A stretch of 64,000 nt of DNA from Cerrena zonata (GCA_038087015.1 JASBNA010000006.1:806001-870000); one strand, 5' to 3'; numbered from the stretch's first letter, positions 24,055-36,781 are shown. A program made the numbers and translations. The notes: generated by a model not told the origin, from the letters alone.

Positions 24055-25581
24055 TCAGTACCTCAACACATTGAACCGGTTGCACACGTACGTTGCATCC
24101 AATTGTTTGAGCTGCGGGAGCGCCAGAATGACCTTCCTACGGTAATGTGCGCCCTCTTTGGCCTGAACTGGGTTTCCCTCGAGGTAAATCGTTTCCAGTG
24201 TCTCTATGCTCTTCAATTGTGGTTCCAGTGCTTGAAGTGTCTCGATTTTGTTGTTGTTAATCTACAGCGTGCAGTGTAAGTGAGTTTCGTGGCTAAAAAA
24301 AATCAACGAAAATGGCGAACCCAGAGTTCCTCGAGCTCACGGAGGTGTGAAACGTTTTCGAGTTCTTTGACAAAGTTGGTGCCGATATCCAGAGTGCGTA
24401 GCTTTTTCTGTATGGAATTGAATCGTGTTAGACCAAGAGCATCAATTTACAGAACAGAACGCACGTTGCTCTCCAAACCTTCCAATTTCTCGACACCGTT
24501 ATGGCTGAGATACAACTCTTCAAGGTTCTCAAGTCCCTCGAGATTTTCTATCTTGGTAATTCTGTTGGATTGTATTGACAGAATCTTGAGCCTCTTCAAG
24601 CTTCCGAGGTTCTAAGGAATAGTTAGAATGTACGAAGATGGAAGGTCAAGGATAAGGCACCTCAAGCTTCGTAACCTTGTTCTTTCCTAGCCACAGTTCT
24701 TCAAGATTGACTAAAGCATCTAGCCCTTCGATTTTCTGTACGAGATAATTGTTCTCATCAGGAATGCCATAAATAAAATTCCTAAAATTGGTGCATACCC
24801 GTATTCTGTTCCCTCCAAGTTCTAAACTGCGTAAAGTTGCACCCAGGGTGTCCAAACCGGAGATCTTTGTAATCTTGTTCTGAACAAAGTACACTGTATG
24901 GAGCTCTGGGAGTCGTGAAAGGACCTCCGGCACATGTCGAAGGAGGTTGAAAGATAAATCGAGGGTACTGGTGAGAACAAGAAGACTTAGATTCGATCAA
25001 ATGGTTGAAATGAATTGCAAGAGGACTAACCCAAGCTTCGTGCACTCGTTGAGAGCATCGCCAACTTCCTTGATTTTGTTATCATAAAAGTCTAATTCTG
25101 TTAGTTCCTTCAATGAATTGAAGTCCTTAGGATCCAATGATGAGATGAAGTTCTGCCTCAGGCACAGTCTATTGAGTTGTGTAAACCTCGGAAGACCTAA
25201 CCTGCTAACAGTGCCGAGCCTAGAATGGATCAAGTTGATCTCCTATAAATACAAACATCAGCATAATGTTATGGTGGCGGTCTCATAACATACGTCGATG
25301 TCATCAGGTAAATCCGAGAGGATTTCCGCGTCGTCTACCTCAGGTTCTTGCTCTTCCTCAGCTTCCTCGTCTGTCGTATCGGGATCGCCATTGTCACGTT
25401 TCTCTCTTGAAGCATGCAATGCATCCGTATTCACAACTGCGACACGAGCAGTCTTTACTCTATTCAGGACTGGTGATCAACTGAGATCATTCCAGATACG
25501 GATTTCGAGTCAAAGAACGCACTTGTGTTCAGGTACTGCAGGTGGCGCTTCAGCAGCGACTTTATTCTCTGTGTCGCTCAT
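24055..25581 (-). CDS. SDS22: SDS22: leucine-rich-repeat regulator of protein phosphatase 1
   Basis: Nuclear PP1-binding LRR protein (yeast Sds22, human PPP1R7) that controls PP1 maturation and mitotic function. At least nine exons. The N-terminus is short and acidic (DTTDEEAEEEQEPEVDDAEI), followed by SDS22-type 22-residue repeats such as LNRLCLRQNFISSLD, LTELDFYDNKIKEVGD, LHTVYFVQNKITKISGLD, LEELWLGKNKVTKLE and LEELYLSHNGVEKLEGLE. The C-terminal cap is YRRKVILALPQLKQLDATY. Start at 25581 (MSDTENKVAAEAPP) is the first Met before the acidic region, and the stop follows NRFNVLRY. All repeats are in register once introns are removed, so the gene looks intact. Confidence 0.93.
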
Positions 25582-27051
25582 GTTTATACTAGCTTCGAGA
25601 TTTAAGGGGTTGCAGAAGGTATCTCAAGAGGAAGTATACACCGTAGTAATGGTATGAGTGCAGGAGACAACCTCCAGACGAGTCACACTCGTGTGCACCT
25701 GGATTCCTAAACATCATCCTGACATCATTGACGGTCCGGAGAAGCCGGCCATTTCTTTGCCTTACTCGTACTGGGTCTTAAGGTTAAGGTGCATACTAGT
25801 ACTAAACTGTCACTAGGAATGAGCGGTATTGAACACCCCATGAAGATGATACTCAATCACATTTCAGCAAGAAAGCACAGTAATTAAGACTCATACACGC
25901 ATATCTAACACCGAAAACTCGAAAACTGAAATTCGGACAGGAATCGATCAAGGGTCCTTCTACCAGTGAACTACGAATAATTTCCGTCCACCTTCACATA
26001 CGCCACAATTCAGAAGCCTTCTGAAATACCCTCTACCACATTCCAACCCCGTCGAGTCTAGGTCACCAGTGGCCAATGAAAACAATCGAAACATCATCAA
26101 GACGTAAACAAGACCTAAAACCCAACCACAAATATATATTATACCCCGGTGTTCTAAAAGCCCAATGTTTCCCCGATAATCGGCCAATTAACATCCAAAC
26201 GGATATACAGTATGTAAGCAAAATCTGGGGAACGGCGATTTGAGACAAGGGTAAAGCAACCCGGTCCCATGAAAGTGGGGAACCCGCGGCGGACCACCGG
26301 CACCAATCCCTTAGAAATCAAAAACAAAGTTGTATTTGAGGATTAGAGGATGCCAACGTCAACGATCGATCCAAAATCCAATGCAATCAGATCCAAGCGA
26401 GAGATGCTGTGTAAAAGAAGCAAAAATCACTCGGAAGCCTTCAAGATATGGGAGGAAGAGATTTCAGAGTTCATTCACAAGGGTATATACAGCGATTGAA
26501 TCGGGAGAGAATTAAATAACTTTTTTCGAAGTCTGAGGAGAAGGGGGGCTGCGAAGGGTAAAAAAGGAGTTATGATATAGTACTTGTAAGTAGGTAGAGA
26601 CGGTTCTTTTAATACGCTTGTCTAAAAACAGGTAGGAGATAGAGTAGAAGTTACAAACAGCGCGGAATAGGGAGGCGAAAAGGTGGGACAGATGGAACTT
26701 GAGAAGCGGAAGGCGGTGACGACTCAGGAATCCTACGAACTTGTACGAAGGTGAAGAACAGGTTAAAAAAATATAGAATGCGAATACAACGACCCCTTAA
26801 AAACAAACCACAATAAATAGGAGAAGAATAATAGGGAAAGGGGAAAAAAATAGCGGTGCATAATCGCACAAATAGCAACTCAAATTATCGTCCGGAACGA
26901 GGGAAAAAAATACGGCCCCAAGCAGACAAACACAACAAGAAATTGAACGAAAAGCCACTCGTGTTTCCCAGCCAGATTTAGGCAGGAAGGTATCACTACG
27001 TCATCACCCGCCGCACCACTCGACGCCTTACCTTGCCTTATCCATCATTCC
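25582..27051. other. Intergenic, 1.5 kb, likely SDS22 promoter plus WC-2 3' region
   Basis: No gene, RNA or clear repeat seen. The right half (26500-26960) is purine-rich on the plus strand with several A runs, consistent with a long 3' untranslated region for the minus-strand WC-2 gene. Confidence 0.4.
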
Positions 27052-29805
27052 CTAGTATCTGGGGTCAGAGGAGTCAGGTGTAGGGGGCAACCTGTCTCGG
27101 TCTCTTGAATGTCTGTCCCTCTCGAACGAGGCAGCCGAGAACCCTGTACTCACGGGTGAATGCGTAGTCGAGGCGGGCGAGTGCGTCGGCGAGTGTCTCG
27201 AGCTGGAGTATGTATCTAATATGGGGCGAGAGGAACTTGAAGTGGACCCATGACCCGGGTGAATTTGTCCTCCATGCGACGGAGGGGGAGGTGGGACGGA
27301 ATAGAAAGGCGAAGGCTGGCTGGAAGACTGAGTTCCAGTGTAATGGGGGTCTTGCTGCTGTTGAGATTGCTGGGAAGTTTGAGAGGGTGACGATTGAGGT
27401 TGAGGTGGTGGGTGCAAACGGGGCGGCGGCGGAGGAACTTGTCTAGAGGGGGATGAAGCAGATGAGGATGACTTTTTCGGAGTAGATTGATCATGACCAG
27501 CTGCGTACGAGTAGGGAATAAAGTTTTGTTGATCTGGTGACGGTGTGGGAGCAGATCCAGAACCACTGCTACCACCAGAAGGTGCTGAGGCTGGAGCGCC
27601 AGCATGACGAGAGTAGCTCTCGTTTCCCGAAGCCGAGTTAGCGGAATAGGGGGCGTCGTCGTAGGGGCGACCCGAGGGTGGTCCCCCTCCCGCACTATAC
27701 AAGCTACCTGCTGTTGAGGTTGACGGCGAGTCGTCTCGTGTGGCCATGTTGATCATGCGGTCTTTGCGGCGACGTTGAGCTGAACCCTCTTTCTTTGCTC
27801 TTGAACGAGCATAACGGAGACCACACCTATGTAGCAATAAGGGGAATCACATACACGTCAATCGAGTTTTTCATGAGGATCAGGTCGACGTACGCATTGC
27901 ACAAGTCCTTTTTACCACTCGGACCCTTCCTCCACTCAGGACTATGTGTGACCTTGCAACTAGCACATTTGCCCACCCCGGTGGGAGGGTTCCCAGCACC
28001 CCTTCCATTAGCGTAGTTGTCCCTCTCCCTATTCCCTCTTCTCGGTATTCTCGAAGCGGGGACTACATCACTTCCGGGGGAAGGGGGGTCATGAACCGGT
28101 GGTGAACTTCTCCCTCCTTGATACTGTTCCGCCGGGGGTGGATACGAATACGGAGTCTGTCCATTCTCCATATACGGAGGCTGCGAAGACCATTGAGGAG
28201 GGGGACAAGACGATGAGGAGGAACGTACACTGCTCACCCCTTGAGGAGGTCCCTGAGGGCCCCAATGCGAGTGAGGAGGCGAGCTTGAATCGGCTCCTGA
28301 AGACGGCCAAGCATGAGAGGGATACCCTGATTGAGGGGGTCCGTAGCCATTGTTGTGATTCGGTGGAGGAGCGACGGCGGGGACGCTATAGGTCTGGTCG
28401 TAGTATTGCGAATTGTAATTGTGCTGTTGACCGTGGTGATTATTGGCGCCGTACATTGACTGAGGTACGATAGGGGTTGGTCGTTGGTTGACCCGATGAC
28501 ACGCAAAAATTATAGAGCCTGTGGGATCCAAGTCGTCAGCGGAGAACATGGTGAGGGAAAGGGTGGTGTAGAGGAGAGAGTAGGTTATTGAGAGAAAACG
28601 AAGAGCAAGGAAAAGAACGACTCGAACCGTAAGGAATGAAGATGCTTTCAACCTCTTGAGTACCCTCAGGACCCATGTGCATTGTTTGAAGCGCCTTGTA
28701 CCTTCTTGTGCAGCTCGTTTTAGCATCGGTACCGTTTGATGCGGAGTTGCCGATTTGGACTTCCGCCGCGAGGCGAGCAAACTCCTTGGAGGTGGGCCCT
28801 TGCCCTAACGGCGGATCTGGAGGCCAGCTGAGCCAAAGGGGGCGTTCCGGCTTATTCAGCAGGACCTGGAACACTCGGTGCAGGGTAGGTGAAGGAGTGA
28901 CTCTCTTGCTGAGTTGGTTGTAAAGCAATTGGACCTGTTCGACACTCAGGTAAGGCGTGCCACACCAGTTGGACCAGTGCGTTTTGTCGTTCTCGTCATT
29001 GTCACGAGCTTCCTTGTCTTTTGCGGCGTGCATGAAGCACAACACGAGGCCGTCTGCGGCCCAGTTGATGACGACGTCAATGGACATGAAGTTGGGGTCT
29101 TCACCAGGCTTAAGAGCTTCTCCCCATTCTTCGTCAGGACCTTGATAGCCTAGCTGACGACGAACGCTTGAGATGCGGGCCCATCGAACACTGCATGAAA
29201 CGAGGTGATCGGTCAGGGTTAAGCATCAGTAAAGCACTGCATATATTGAGAAGTGCATAAAGCACAGGTATACATACCGAGTAACGCTACCATGAAGCGT
29301 TCTGCTTTCCAAAACACTGCCGAGGTCACGTTCTGCCGAAGTCTGCTCGTCGGGGTGGACGAAGGTAAGCAAGGACTTGCCGATGAGCTTGTCAGCCTGC
29401 TGGTTGAGATGGCTTGCGAGAACAGGGTCGAGATACAAAAAGTGAAGCTCGGGGGTGAGGAGAGACCAATCTGCGGGCGGGAGCAGTGAGTTGATGTGTG
29501 TTTGATGGTCATGAGAGAATATCGACGGGGACCGATCGATGAACGATCGTCATGAGGTAAGGTAGAGTGGACTCACAGCATCTTGTCTGACCGACCTTGG
29601 GGAGGATGGTGGGAGTGCGATCGGTGACGGACATTGGTTGCGGGCCAATGTGGGGCGTTGGCGGGGTTGCGTTTGGAGTCATAGGGGTATTGGCGAGGTT
29701 GTCGAATGAGGGGAGGGCGTTCATGGGCAGCCTTTGCTGTGGAGGGAGTTCCGGGGACGAAGCAATCTGATCGTATGCACGCTTGTGTGCAGTGGATATG
29801 CTCAT
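27052..29805 (-). CDS. WC-2: White Collar-2-like PAS/GATA transcription factor
   Basis: Partner of the blue-light receptor WC-1; together they bind light-response elements and drive photomorphogenesis, including mushroom development. Five exons (29577-29805, 29278-29470, 28628-29190, 27894-28518, 27052-27826) give 794 residues. After a Pro-rich start comes a PAS domain (CYWSLLTPELHFLYLD through FMSIDVVINWAADGLVLCFM). A long Gln/Pro/Ser/Tyr-rich linker follows, then one GATA finger C-x2-C-x18-C-x2-C beginning CASCKVTHSPEW and ending LCNACGLRYARSRAKKEG. The final intron splits the finger between LCNA and CGLRY. The rest is low-complexity Ser/Pro/Gln. No LOV signature (GRNCRFLQ) is seen, so it is WC-2, not WC-1. 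The third intron uses an unusual GTTCGA donor. Confidence 0.93.
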
Positions 29806-31084
29806 AGCAGGGGGGTGGGGTGGCGAGACTAGGCCGTTGTATAGAGTAGGACGTTGGGGATGGTGGTGGTAGCGGAAAGGGTGTGGGTTGGGTGTTTGGC
29901 GCGGCTCGTGATCGAAGGCTTGGACGCGACAGGAGGTGGTGTGTGTGAGCGTGGCGGGCGTTGACGAGAGGTGTGTGCGAGTCGAGGCCCTCCCCTGGCA
30001 GTCCGAGTCTACGAACGAGCGAGTCCCTGCCAGTGCCCGTGCCAGTGCGACGAGTCCCCAAGGCTAGTACACGAACCACTCCCAATGGTCATCGGACCGC
30101 ACCCTCAGCCGCCCAACCTCGGTCGATCACACCCAAAGTTTATTTCATCCCTCCCTTTCCTGGCCCCCGTTCCCGTCGCCCCACAACACAATACCACTAT
30201 AGAAAACATAGGTTTCACCCCAATATATCCCCAGATACTCTCCCACTACAATACTCCTAGCAACTACCGCACCTACTGTACCCGGAAACCGACTAGCCGT
30301 ACACTTACCATCCCCCCTCTCGCGCCATAGTTTACCATAAAAACAGGCGCTACCCTTCCCTAGGCCTCATGCCCCTAATAGACCCGTTTACTCGCAAATT
30401 GCGTCGAAAAGTGACTCCAACATTTCTCCGTTCCATCTTTCCAAAACAAGCCGATAACGAAGATTCAGATCATCGTTCGATCACAAGATCTGGCTTCTCG
30501 AGATTATCCCCCTTACCCGACGTCTCCCTCGCTCGTGAAACATTCCAAGACGTGAATGTCTTGTAAGCATCCAGGGTTTGAGAAGGTCCATGTAGTAAAG
30601 AGACCAGAGCAACTAATTGTTTCTTCTCCCGTTTGAGAACGCGCCGCGACACGGGTACTCACGCCATAATGTCCCTTTCAAGCAATCCAGAGGGTCTCAT
30701 TTATTCCCTAAATATATCTCGCCGTCCCTGTGGCGGGAGTCCTGTCAACCCCCGCTGCGATCGTGATCGTACAGTCCATGGGAGTGCGACATCCTTTTTA
30801 GTCGCTTTATCTGCTTGAGATGTGTCCCAAACAACGAGGGAAAAGCCAGCGCAAGCGGAATGAAGCATCCCAAAGCACCGCGTCCGATCCTGTCCGATCA
30901 GTCTGATCGTGATTTCCTCTCCTTCTCACGGGTCCCTTTTCCCGTTTGATCAAAATGATTTGACCATTTTCGTCATCGCTCCGTGCATTATTTAGGAATC
31001 ACTTGAATCACTCCTGTTTTATCTCGTACTTGTACACACGCCTTGCTACAGCATCCCTTACGAGTATAGAAACACCTTGTGAAA
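29806..31084. other. Promoter/leader region of WC-2 and of the ankyrin gene
   Basis: 1.3 kb between divergent starts. It contains the possible two-exon small gene at 30369-30818 described separately. Otherwise only C-rich leader-like sequence (29990-30330) was noticed. Confidence 0.4.
30369..30818 (+). CDS. Possible small two-exon gene, unknown product
   Basis: An open frame (MPLIDPFTRKLRRKVTPTFL...) ends at a strong donor (TT|GTAAGC, 30565). It can be joined to an acceptor about 70 nt on (gtttgag, about 30637) with the frame staying open to 30818, ending ATSFLVALSA, for about 125 residues. The start is basic with few acidic residues, like a mitochondrial leader. Nothing in it matches a family I know. 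It lies in what would otherwise be the shared promoter of WC-2 and the ankyrin gene, so it could equally be leader sequence. Confidence 0.25.
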
Positions 31085-32290
31085 ATGCCTGTACCTACCC
31101 GAGTACAACCCGAAAAGAACATTTGGATCGCTGCTGGCGATGGTGATCTTGACCGCGTCCGGGTAAGTCATGCTCTTGACGTATGAAACACACATCCCTG
31201 GCATCTTCAAACCGTGTTATTCACACCTATCTGCGCACTCACACCACCTGTAATTCAATGTCACATATACCTGTATCATATACACTTGAAATACGATAAT
31301 TGACCTCCATTCGTACCCAGGAACTCATCGAACAACAATGTATGCGCTCGATTCGTTTCACACAAGAAGGACATCACTCGCCTTCTGGCGTATCTGTCTA
31401 ACTGACGATTGAACTATCAAAGCACTGTCACCCAATGTCCCGATGCAAACACCTACACGCCTATGTGTGCTTACACTTCCTTTCCTCCTCCTTATTACCC
31501 TATTCCCTAACAGAACGATATTACTAGGCATGCCGCTGCATCATACGGACATATCCACGTCCTAGAATACCTCGTTTCAAAAGGTTCGTTTCCTTTTCCT
31601 CATCCCCCATTCTGGGTCCAACTTCTCCGGACCCCCAAAACGCCGTTACATCCGTAATAATTCAACGGAAATTGAAATCCAATCCTCATGTCCATGCCCT
31701 CACTTTTTGATAGGCGGAAACGTCAATGTGACAGATAATGATGACGACACGCCGTTGTACGTTGTCGAGAATATCGAGACTGCCCGATGGCTCGTTGAAC
31801 ATGGGGCCATCGTCCAACGGATAAACCACGAGGGACTATCGGTGAGTATTCTAACTTTTACTCGATTGTATGAATTATTTAATGTATTGTTCAATCTAGC
31901 CCGCTTCCGCCCTCACAGAAGACTTCCCTGAAGTAGCATCCTACCTTGAATCTCTGGAAACTACACCATCCAACGCCTCCAATCCGACTTCACAAAACAC
32001 AACCTCCCTCCTTAACGCCTCCCAACTCCCCTCCCAGCATGCTCAAAACCAAGCAAGCGAAGAACTCACGTCCGAATTGATGGAACGAGTCCAACATATC
32101 ATGGAACGTGCTGAAGCGGAAGGTAGAGATCCTGAAGAGGAGTTGAGACAAGGTAGTTGGGAGGACGGTGTTGGAGGGGATGCTTACTGGGTATGGATTG
32201 AGTACGATGAATGATGGGAGTAGTGGAAGAGATGGTGGGGATGGGGACGGAGGTGAAGCTAAGAGGGCTAGGAGGGATGGAGATGTTTGA
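31085..32290 (+). CDS. Small cytoplasmic ankyrin-repeat protein (yeast YCR051W-like), with two apparent one-base frame breaks
   Basis: Conserved fungal ankyrin protein of about 237 residues. Exons: 31085-31162, 31321-31339, 31423-31464, 31528-31583, 31714-31841, 31900-32290. It starts MPVPTRVQPEKNIWIAAGDG, then repeat units YTPMHAAASYGHIHVLEYLV and DTPLYVVENIETARWLVEHG, then an acidic helical tail (SELMERVQHIMERAEAEG). Two places break the frame. In exon 3 the reading SLSPNVP... can only reach the next in-frame segment (DANTYTPMHAAA) if one base is missing near 31441. Near 32152 an extra g after gagacaa diverts the frame to an early stop at 32212-32214. Removing it gives VVGRTVLEGMLTGYGLS, which looks like the conserved end. 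Whether these are sequencing errors or real lesions cannot be told here. Confidence 0.8.
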
Positions 32291-33230
32291 GGTTGGGTTC
32301 AGTGACGGTGGTGGGTGTATGCGGTTGTGCGCGCGCTGAGCACAAAGTATAAACACACTCAAATTCCGTAAACTGCGTTCTCAGTCCGAATCGAACTCTC
32401 TCTACCATACATAGCTCTCGTAGACGATTCCTTGTGAGAAAACAATTCATCACGCTCACGACCCACTATGAACATCCCACGCACAAACCAGAAAACTGTA
32501 TCTACGTACCTGCAATCGAACTGCCTCCAAATACTTCCATCTATGAAACTTTTGATCGTGATCAGACATTTCCTCCCAGCGCACACGATCGTGTCATAGT
32601 CTTCATGAAAAAAGACGAGTCGGAGTAGAACGATCTAATTGATCAATCCCAAGGTCCTGAATCTCGATGATCGACCAATTGAAATGCCGGGTCGATTGGA
32701 GTCGATTATCAGCATTTCTATCTATTTCTATCATTCAAGTGTTCGGAGCTCTTGGGCTTTCCAGGGCAATCAGAACCTATCAAGCGTATGCACATGCACA
32801 CCACCTAGGCGAGTAGTCTTGGATCGCAACATTCCTTCGTCATTCAAGTGGCAGTAACTGAGTCTGACATTCGTGGATAGCTTGATTATTAGTCTTTCTC
32901 TCGTAGGCTTCTTTTCATCTTTCTCTCTCTTCCCACCACGAACCACTACATACACACTACGGACCTCGAGTCTACAACCAAGGTCCTTATCACTATTACC
33001 GGGACTACTGTATTGAGACGGAGTTATCATCCGGGGGTTCTTCTCAATAGCGGGACGCGCAAACGGATCCGCGACGTCATTCAATCTCATTCAATATACC
33101 ACCCGACATTGTGATTGCTATTCTTCGATTCTAATCCTATTGCTATCTGAATCCTAGTCAATTCTGACTACACGAAAACGAAACTGCGACGATCTATAAC
33201 CTCCAACTCAAAACTCAAAACTTGAAGACC
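32291..33230. other. Intergenic upstream of PRMT5
   Basis: 0.9 kb. Short open stretches on both strands (for example 32434-32628) overlap each other and have no recognisable product. No RNA gene or repeat could be supported. Confidence 0.4.
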
Positions 33231-36200
33231 ATGTCGTCCCTAATTGCCCATATCACTCTTCAAGACCTCGCCACATCTTACACTCCCCCATCCCAATCTC
33301 CCCACCCCTTACAAGTCCTCCGCCCCACCTCCGCTACAGCTTCAATCCCCCTCGTCAACATCTGGATCTCAGTCATCTACGTCCAATGCACCGTCTGCAC
33401 AAAACGGCGAAACACCAGTGCTACGTGCAACTCTCGATGCACGAAACAAAGGGTACGAAGGAATTGCTATTCCGTTGGCCAATGAGAAATGGAAAGAGAG
33501 GTGGAGTGGGATGTGCTTGTTGCCGACGGGAGATACGCCTGATAAAAGTGCGTTGGAGATGAAGGCAGAGGCGTGGAGAGCTAGACCGGGGTTTACGCGG
33601 GAGGAAGTAACTGTTACGAGGTTGGGTATGTGTTGTTGCTTTTGGTGCGACTGTTGTAGACTGATACTGATACTGATTCGGAACTTTCGTCGTTGTATGC
33701 GTGTAGATGAAGCAGAAACTGCTATTGCTTTTGCTTCGAATTGGCTCGAACTCGATGCTTCAGACGATTGGGTTCGCACAGATACCGAAACAGTGAGCCC
33801 TATATCTCCTTCCATCTACAGTCCAATTTCATCGTAACCAACACAGTGTTTCCCCCTTCACCTCCCTCTTCATCTTTCTTGTTTCTCCTTCTTTCATCTA
33901 GGCTCTCCTTCAAGAGATCGCATACGCTTCCTATCTCAACATCCAAATCGTGATTCTCCCTCCACCGCGCAATCGCGCACATGTCGCCTCCTACGCACGC
34001 GCTCTCAACGCGGCTCTCAATACTATCCCTTACATCCATCTATCTGTCCGGATCCCCATCTATGATCCTACTTTGGTTCGACTCGCAGCGAATGCAAGTG
34101 GTACTCTCGGTGGCGCAGACATTACTGCATTCTCTGGGGGTGTGCCCCCAAGCCCAGTGATGCCAAGTATGATGCCCGCGGTGATCCCGTCTGTCATTGC
34201 TGGGACCTCGGAAGTGTCGGACCAACCGTCCATCGCCAGTTGGGAGATGTGGGATACGATTCGGAGCATTTGTGATTATAATACGAGGTTGAGCCTGAGT
34301 GAGTTATTGGCTTGCCTTTCCTACTCGAATATGAATATCAAATACTCAATACTTAACTCGTGTTGAACAACCTCTTCAGCCTTAGACCTCACCCCACCAC
34401 TCCCTGCTGAACTCGCCGTCCTCAAACAATGGATAGCGGAACCTACGCGGTTCCTCTTCCTACCCGCCTCCACATTCATTGCGAATGCCAAAGGCTACCC
34501 CGTGCTTCCTAAACCAACCCAAAACTTCATTCGTGATATCATGAAGGTGGCGTACTTTTCCTCTTCAACTCGCGTTTTTCTTCTTCCTTTTCACCATTCC
34601 TTTCACTCATCCCTCTACCCTCGATTCCCCTCTCTCATGGCATCCGCCCTGACACTTTCTTTCCGTTTTCTTTCTAATTTCCTTATCCACAACCCACGTG
34701 TCCCCCATTTCCGCCCTTCCGCCCCTCTCCTATGAAGCAATATAAGCTGATATGAACTCCTTTGACTCACCATGAAACACTCCCGAATTCGAAATTCGGG
34801 GCTACTAGATTCAACCCAGCGTGATCCTCTCTGGCACCTCTTCTGGCCGCCATGCTAAAGGCGGTGAACAAGCATACTCGCAATACGTCCGACATCTGGA
34901 AAAAACGAGTCCTTGGGTGAAAGCAAGTAGGACCGCTGGGACTGTAGAGAACTTTGCTCAAGGGTATCAGGATTATTTGCAAGCTCCTCTCCAGGTAAGG
35001 TTTACTCTTTCTTTATCGCCGCGGGGGGGCATAGCCCTCGATCTGCTAGCCTTCATGGCTTTGTTTGGTTATATGCGTTCGATGCTGATCCTACGCATTT
35101 GTGTTTAATAGCCATTAATGGACAATTTGCAAAGTATGACCTATCAAACATTCGAACAGGACCCTGTCAAGTATCGTAATTACGAAGAGGTAATGAAGGC
35201 TTTCTTACACCGTCACTGCGGACTTTTAGATGTTGGGCGTTGCTCACCACGTACATCGCCTTTTTCTGACATTTTAGGCCGTCTTTCGCGCATTGTCAGA
35301 ATGGTCCAAGCCTGGACGGATGTGAGTACGCGTTTCACAAAAACTGCCTCAAAGTGACCATGCCGAACTGATGGAAATGCTGGGTTATAGAGTGATTTGT
35401 GTTGCAGGTGCCGGCCGAGGTCCATTAGTTGCGCGATGTCTGAATGCGATTGAACGTGCGAAACGGGAAGCGTTTGTGTATGCTGTGGAGAAGAATCCGA
35501 ATGCGTTTGTCACGTACGTTCGTTCATTATTTTTGTGAGAACGACGCGCAGCATGCTAACCTGGACTACATACATACAGTTTGCAGGAGAGGTTGCGTAT
35601 AGAATGGGGTGACAGAGTGAAGATCCTCTTTGGAGATATGCGTACGCTAGAAGTGCCAGAACAGGTCGACATCCTGGTCAGCGAGCTGCTAGGCTCGTTT
35701 GGTGACAATGAACTAAGTCCCGAATGTCTGGACGGGGCTATGAGATTTTTGAAGCGTACGTACAGATCTTTCCTGAGCTGCGCTGTCGTCACTAACAACA
35801 GAGATTAGCGGACGGCATCTCCATACCCGCATCCTATACAGCTCATTTGGCACCACTATCATCCGCGAAGCTATACAACGAGACACGGGCAAGCAAAGAC
35901 GAAAAGGCAGCAGAAACACCATATGTGGTAATGTTCCAATCCATCAACCTCCTCAGCGGGGATGGTGGTGGTATCAGTGGTGAATGTGGACCTCAAGTGC
36001 AAGAATGCTGGGAGTTCGAACACCCCAGACGTGATCCTGTATTGAATGCACAAGGTAAGCACAACCGCATTCATACCATACTTCTCTGCTAGCTGCGAAC
36101 ATCGCTCTGGAAGCGTGCTGATGACGTCGTTTGGGTGGCTGCGCAGGGTTACCATTTACCAATAGCCATAACACGAGATTCACAAAACTCACATTCCACA

Positions 36201-36781
36201 TTCCTCACGCGAGTGTGTTGCATGGGTTTGCTGGATATTTCGAGGCGGTGCTCTATGGGAGTGTAGGGTTGAGTATCCATCCCCAACGGATGGGCAAGAT
36301 CTCGAAGGACATGTTGAGTTGGTTCCCGTTGTTCTTCCCGTTAAAGGTATGCAAAAGAAGCACATCCCATAAAAGTCGCCAAGCTAAACCGGTCTACTCA
36401 AAGGAACCCTTGTATTTGCCCAGCAACTGCGAGCTGCACGTGTCGATATGGAGACTAACAAATGAACGCCACGTCTGGTATGAATGGCACGCCGAAGCGT
36501 TCTTGCCCCTACCCCAGTTGGCTATGGCGTTGGTTGGGGAACGCTCGCAGGAACGGATGCCTTCGAAAGGGCCATCATCGCTGTCTGGGACACCGTCGTT
36601 GGCACCGAGTTCGCTGGCTGATGCGGATGATATAGGGTCGGTTGCGCCGTCTCCATCAAGGTTCATGTTTGAACATCCTTTGGATGAACAGATGGAGAGT
36701 GATGCGCGGTTTGGGTTGATTAAGGTGGGTCAGACGGCATTGCATAATCCAAAGGGGAGGAGTAGTTGGATTGGGTTGTAG
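33231..36781 (+). CDS. PRMT5: Protein arginine methyltransferase 5 (PRMT5/Skb1/Hsl7 type)
   Basis: Type II arginine methyltransferase making symmetric dimethylarginine on histones and spliceosomal Sm proteins. About thirteen exons. N-terminal TIM-barrel landmarks include [36 protein letters not shown] and [14 protein letters not shown]. The Rossmann part has the SAM loop [17 protein letters not shown], then [14 protein letters not shown]. The catalytic double-E loop is [19 protein letters not shown], followed by [19 protein letters not shown]. The C-terminal beta barrel ends [17 protein letters not shown]. Start at 33231 gives [17 protein letters not shown]. Reaching the next open frame needs either a 58-nt intron with a weak GTCCTC donor (about 33329-33386) or a base shift. 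The intron at 34547-34808 is unusually long. A Ser-rich insert ([19 protein letters not shown]) lies near the C-terminus. Confidence 0.93.
34782..34800. repeat. Perfect 8-bp inverted repeat inside a PRMT5 intron
   Basis: cccgaatt (34782-34789), loop cga, aattcggg (34793-34800), ending 8 bp before the 3' splice site at 34808. It can form a hairpin right beside the acceptor and polypyrimidine region. Confidence 0.8.

Noticed and set aside
27216..27695. Minus-strand Leu/Arg/Pro frame overlapping WC-2
   Set aside because: Out-of-frame shadow of the WC-2 low-complexity tail.
30860..30950. 5S rRNA-like words (aaagcaccgcgtccgatc)
   Set aside because: Only a short match; the conserved 5S arms and box A/C promoter could not be found around it.
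32380..32430. tRNA-like T-arm (tccgaatcgaactc)
   Set aside because: No matching acceptor, D or anticodon stems on either strand.
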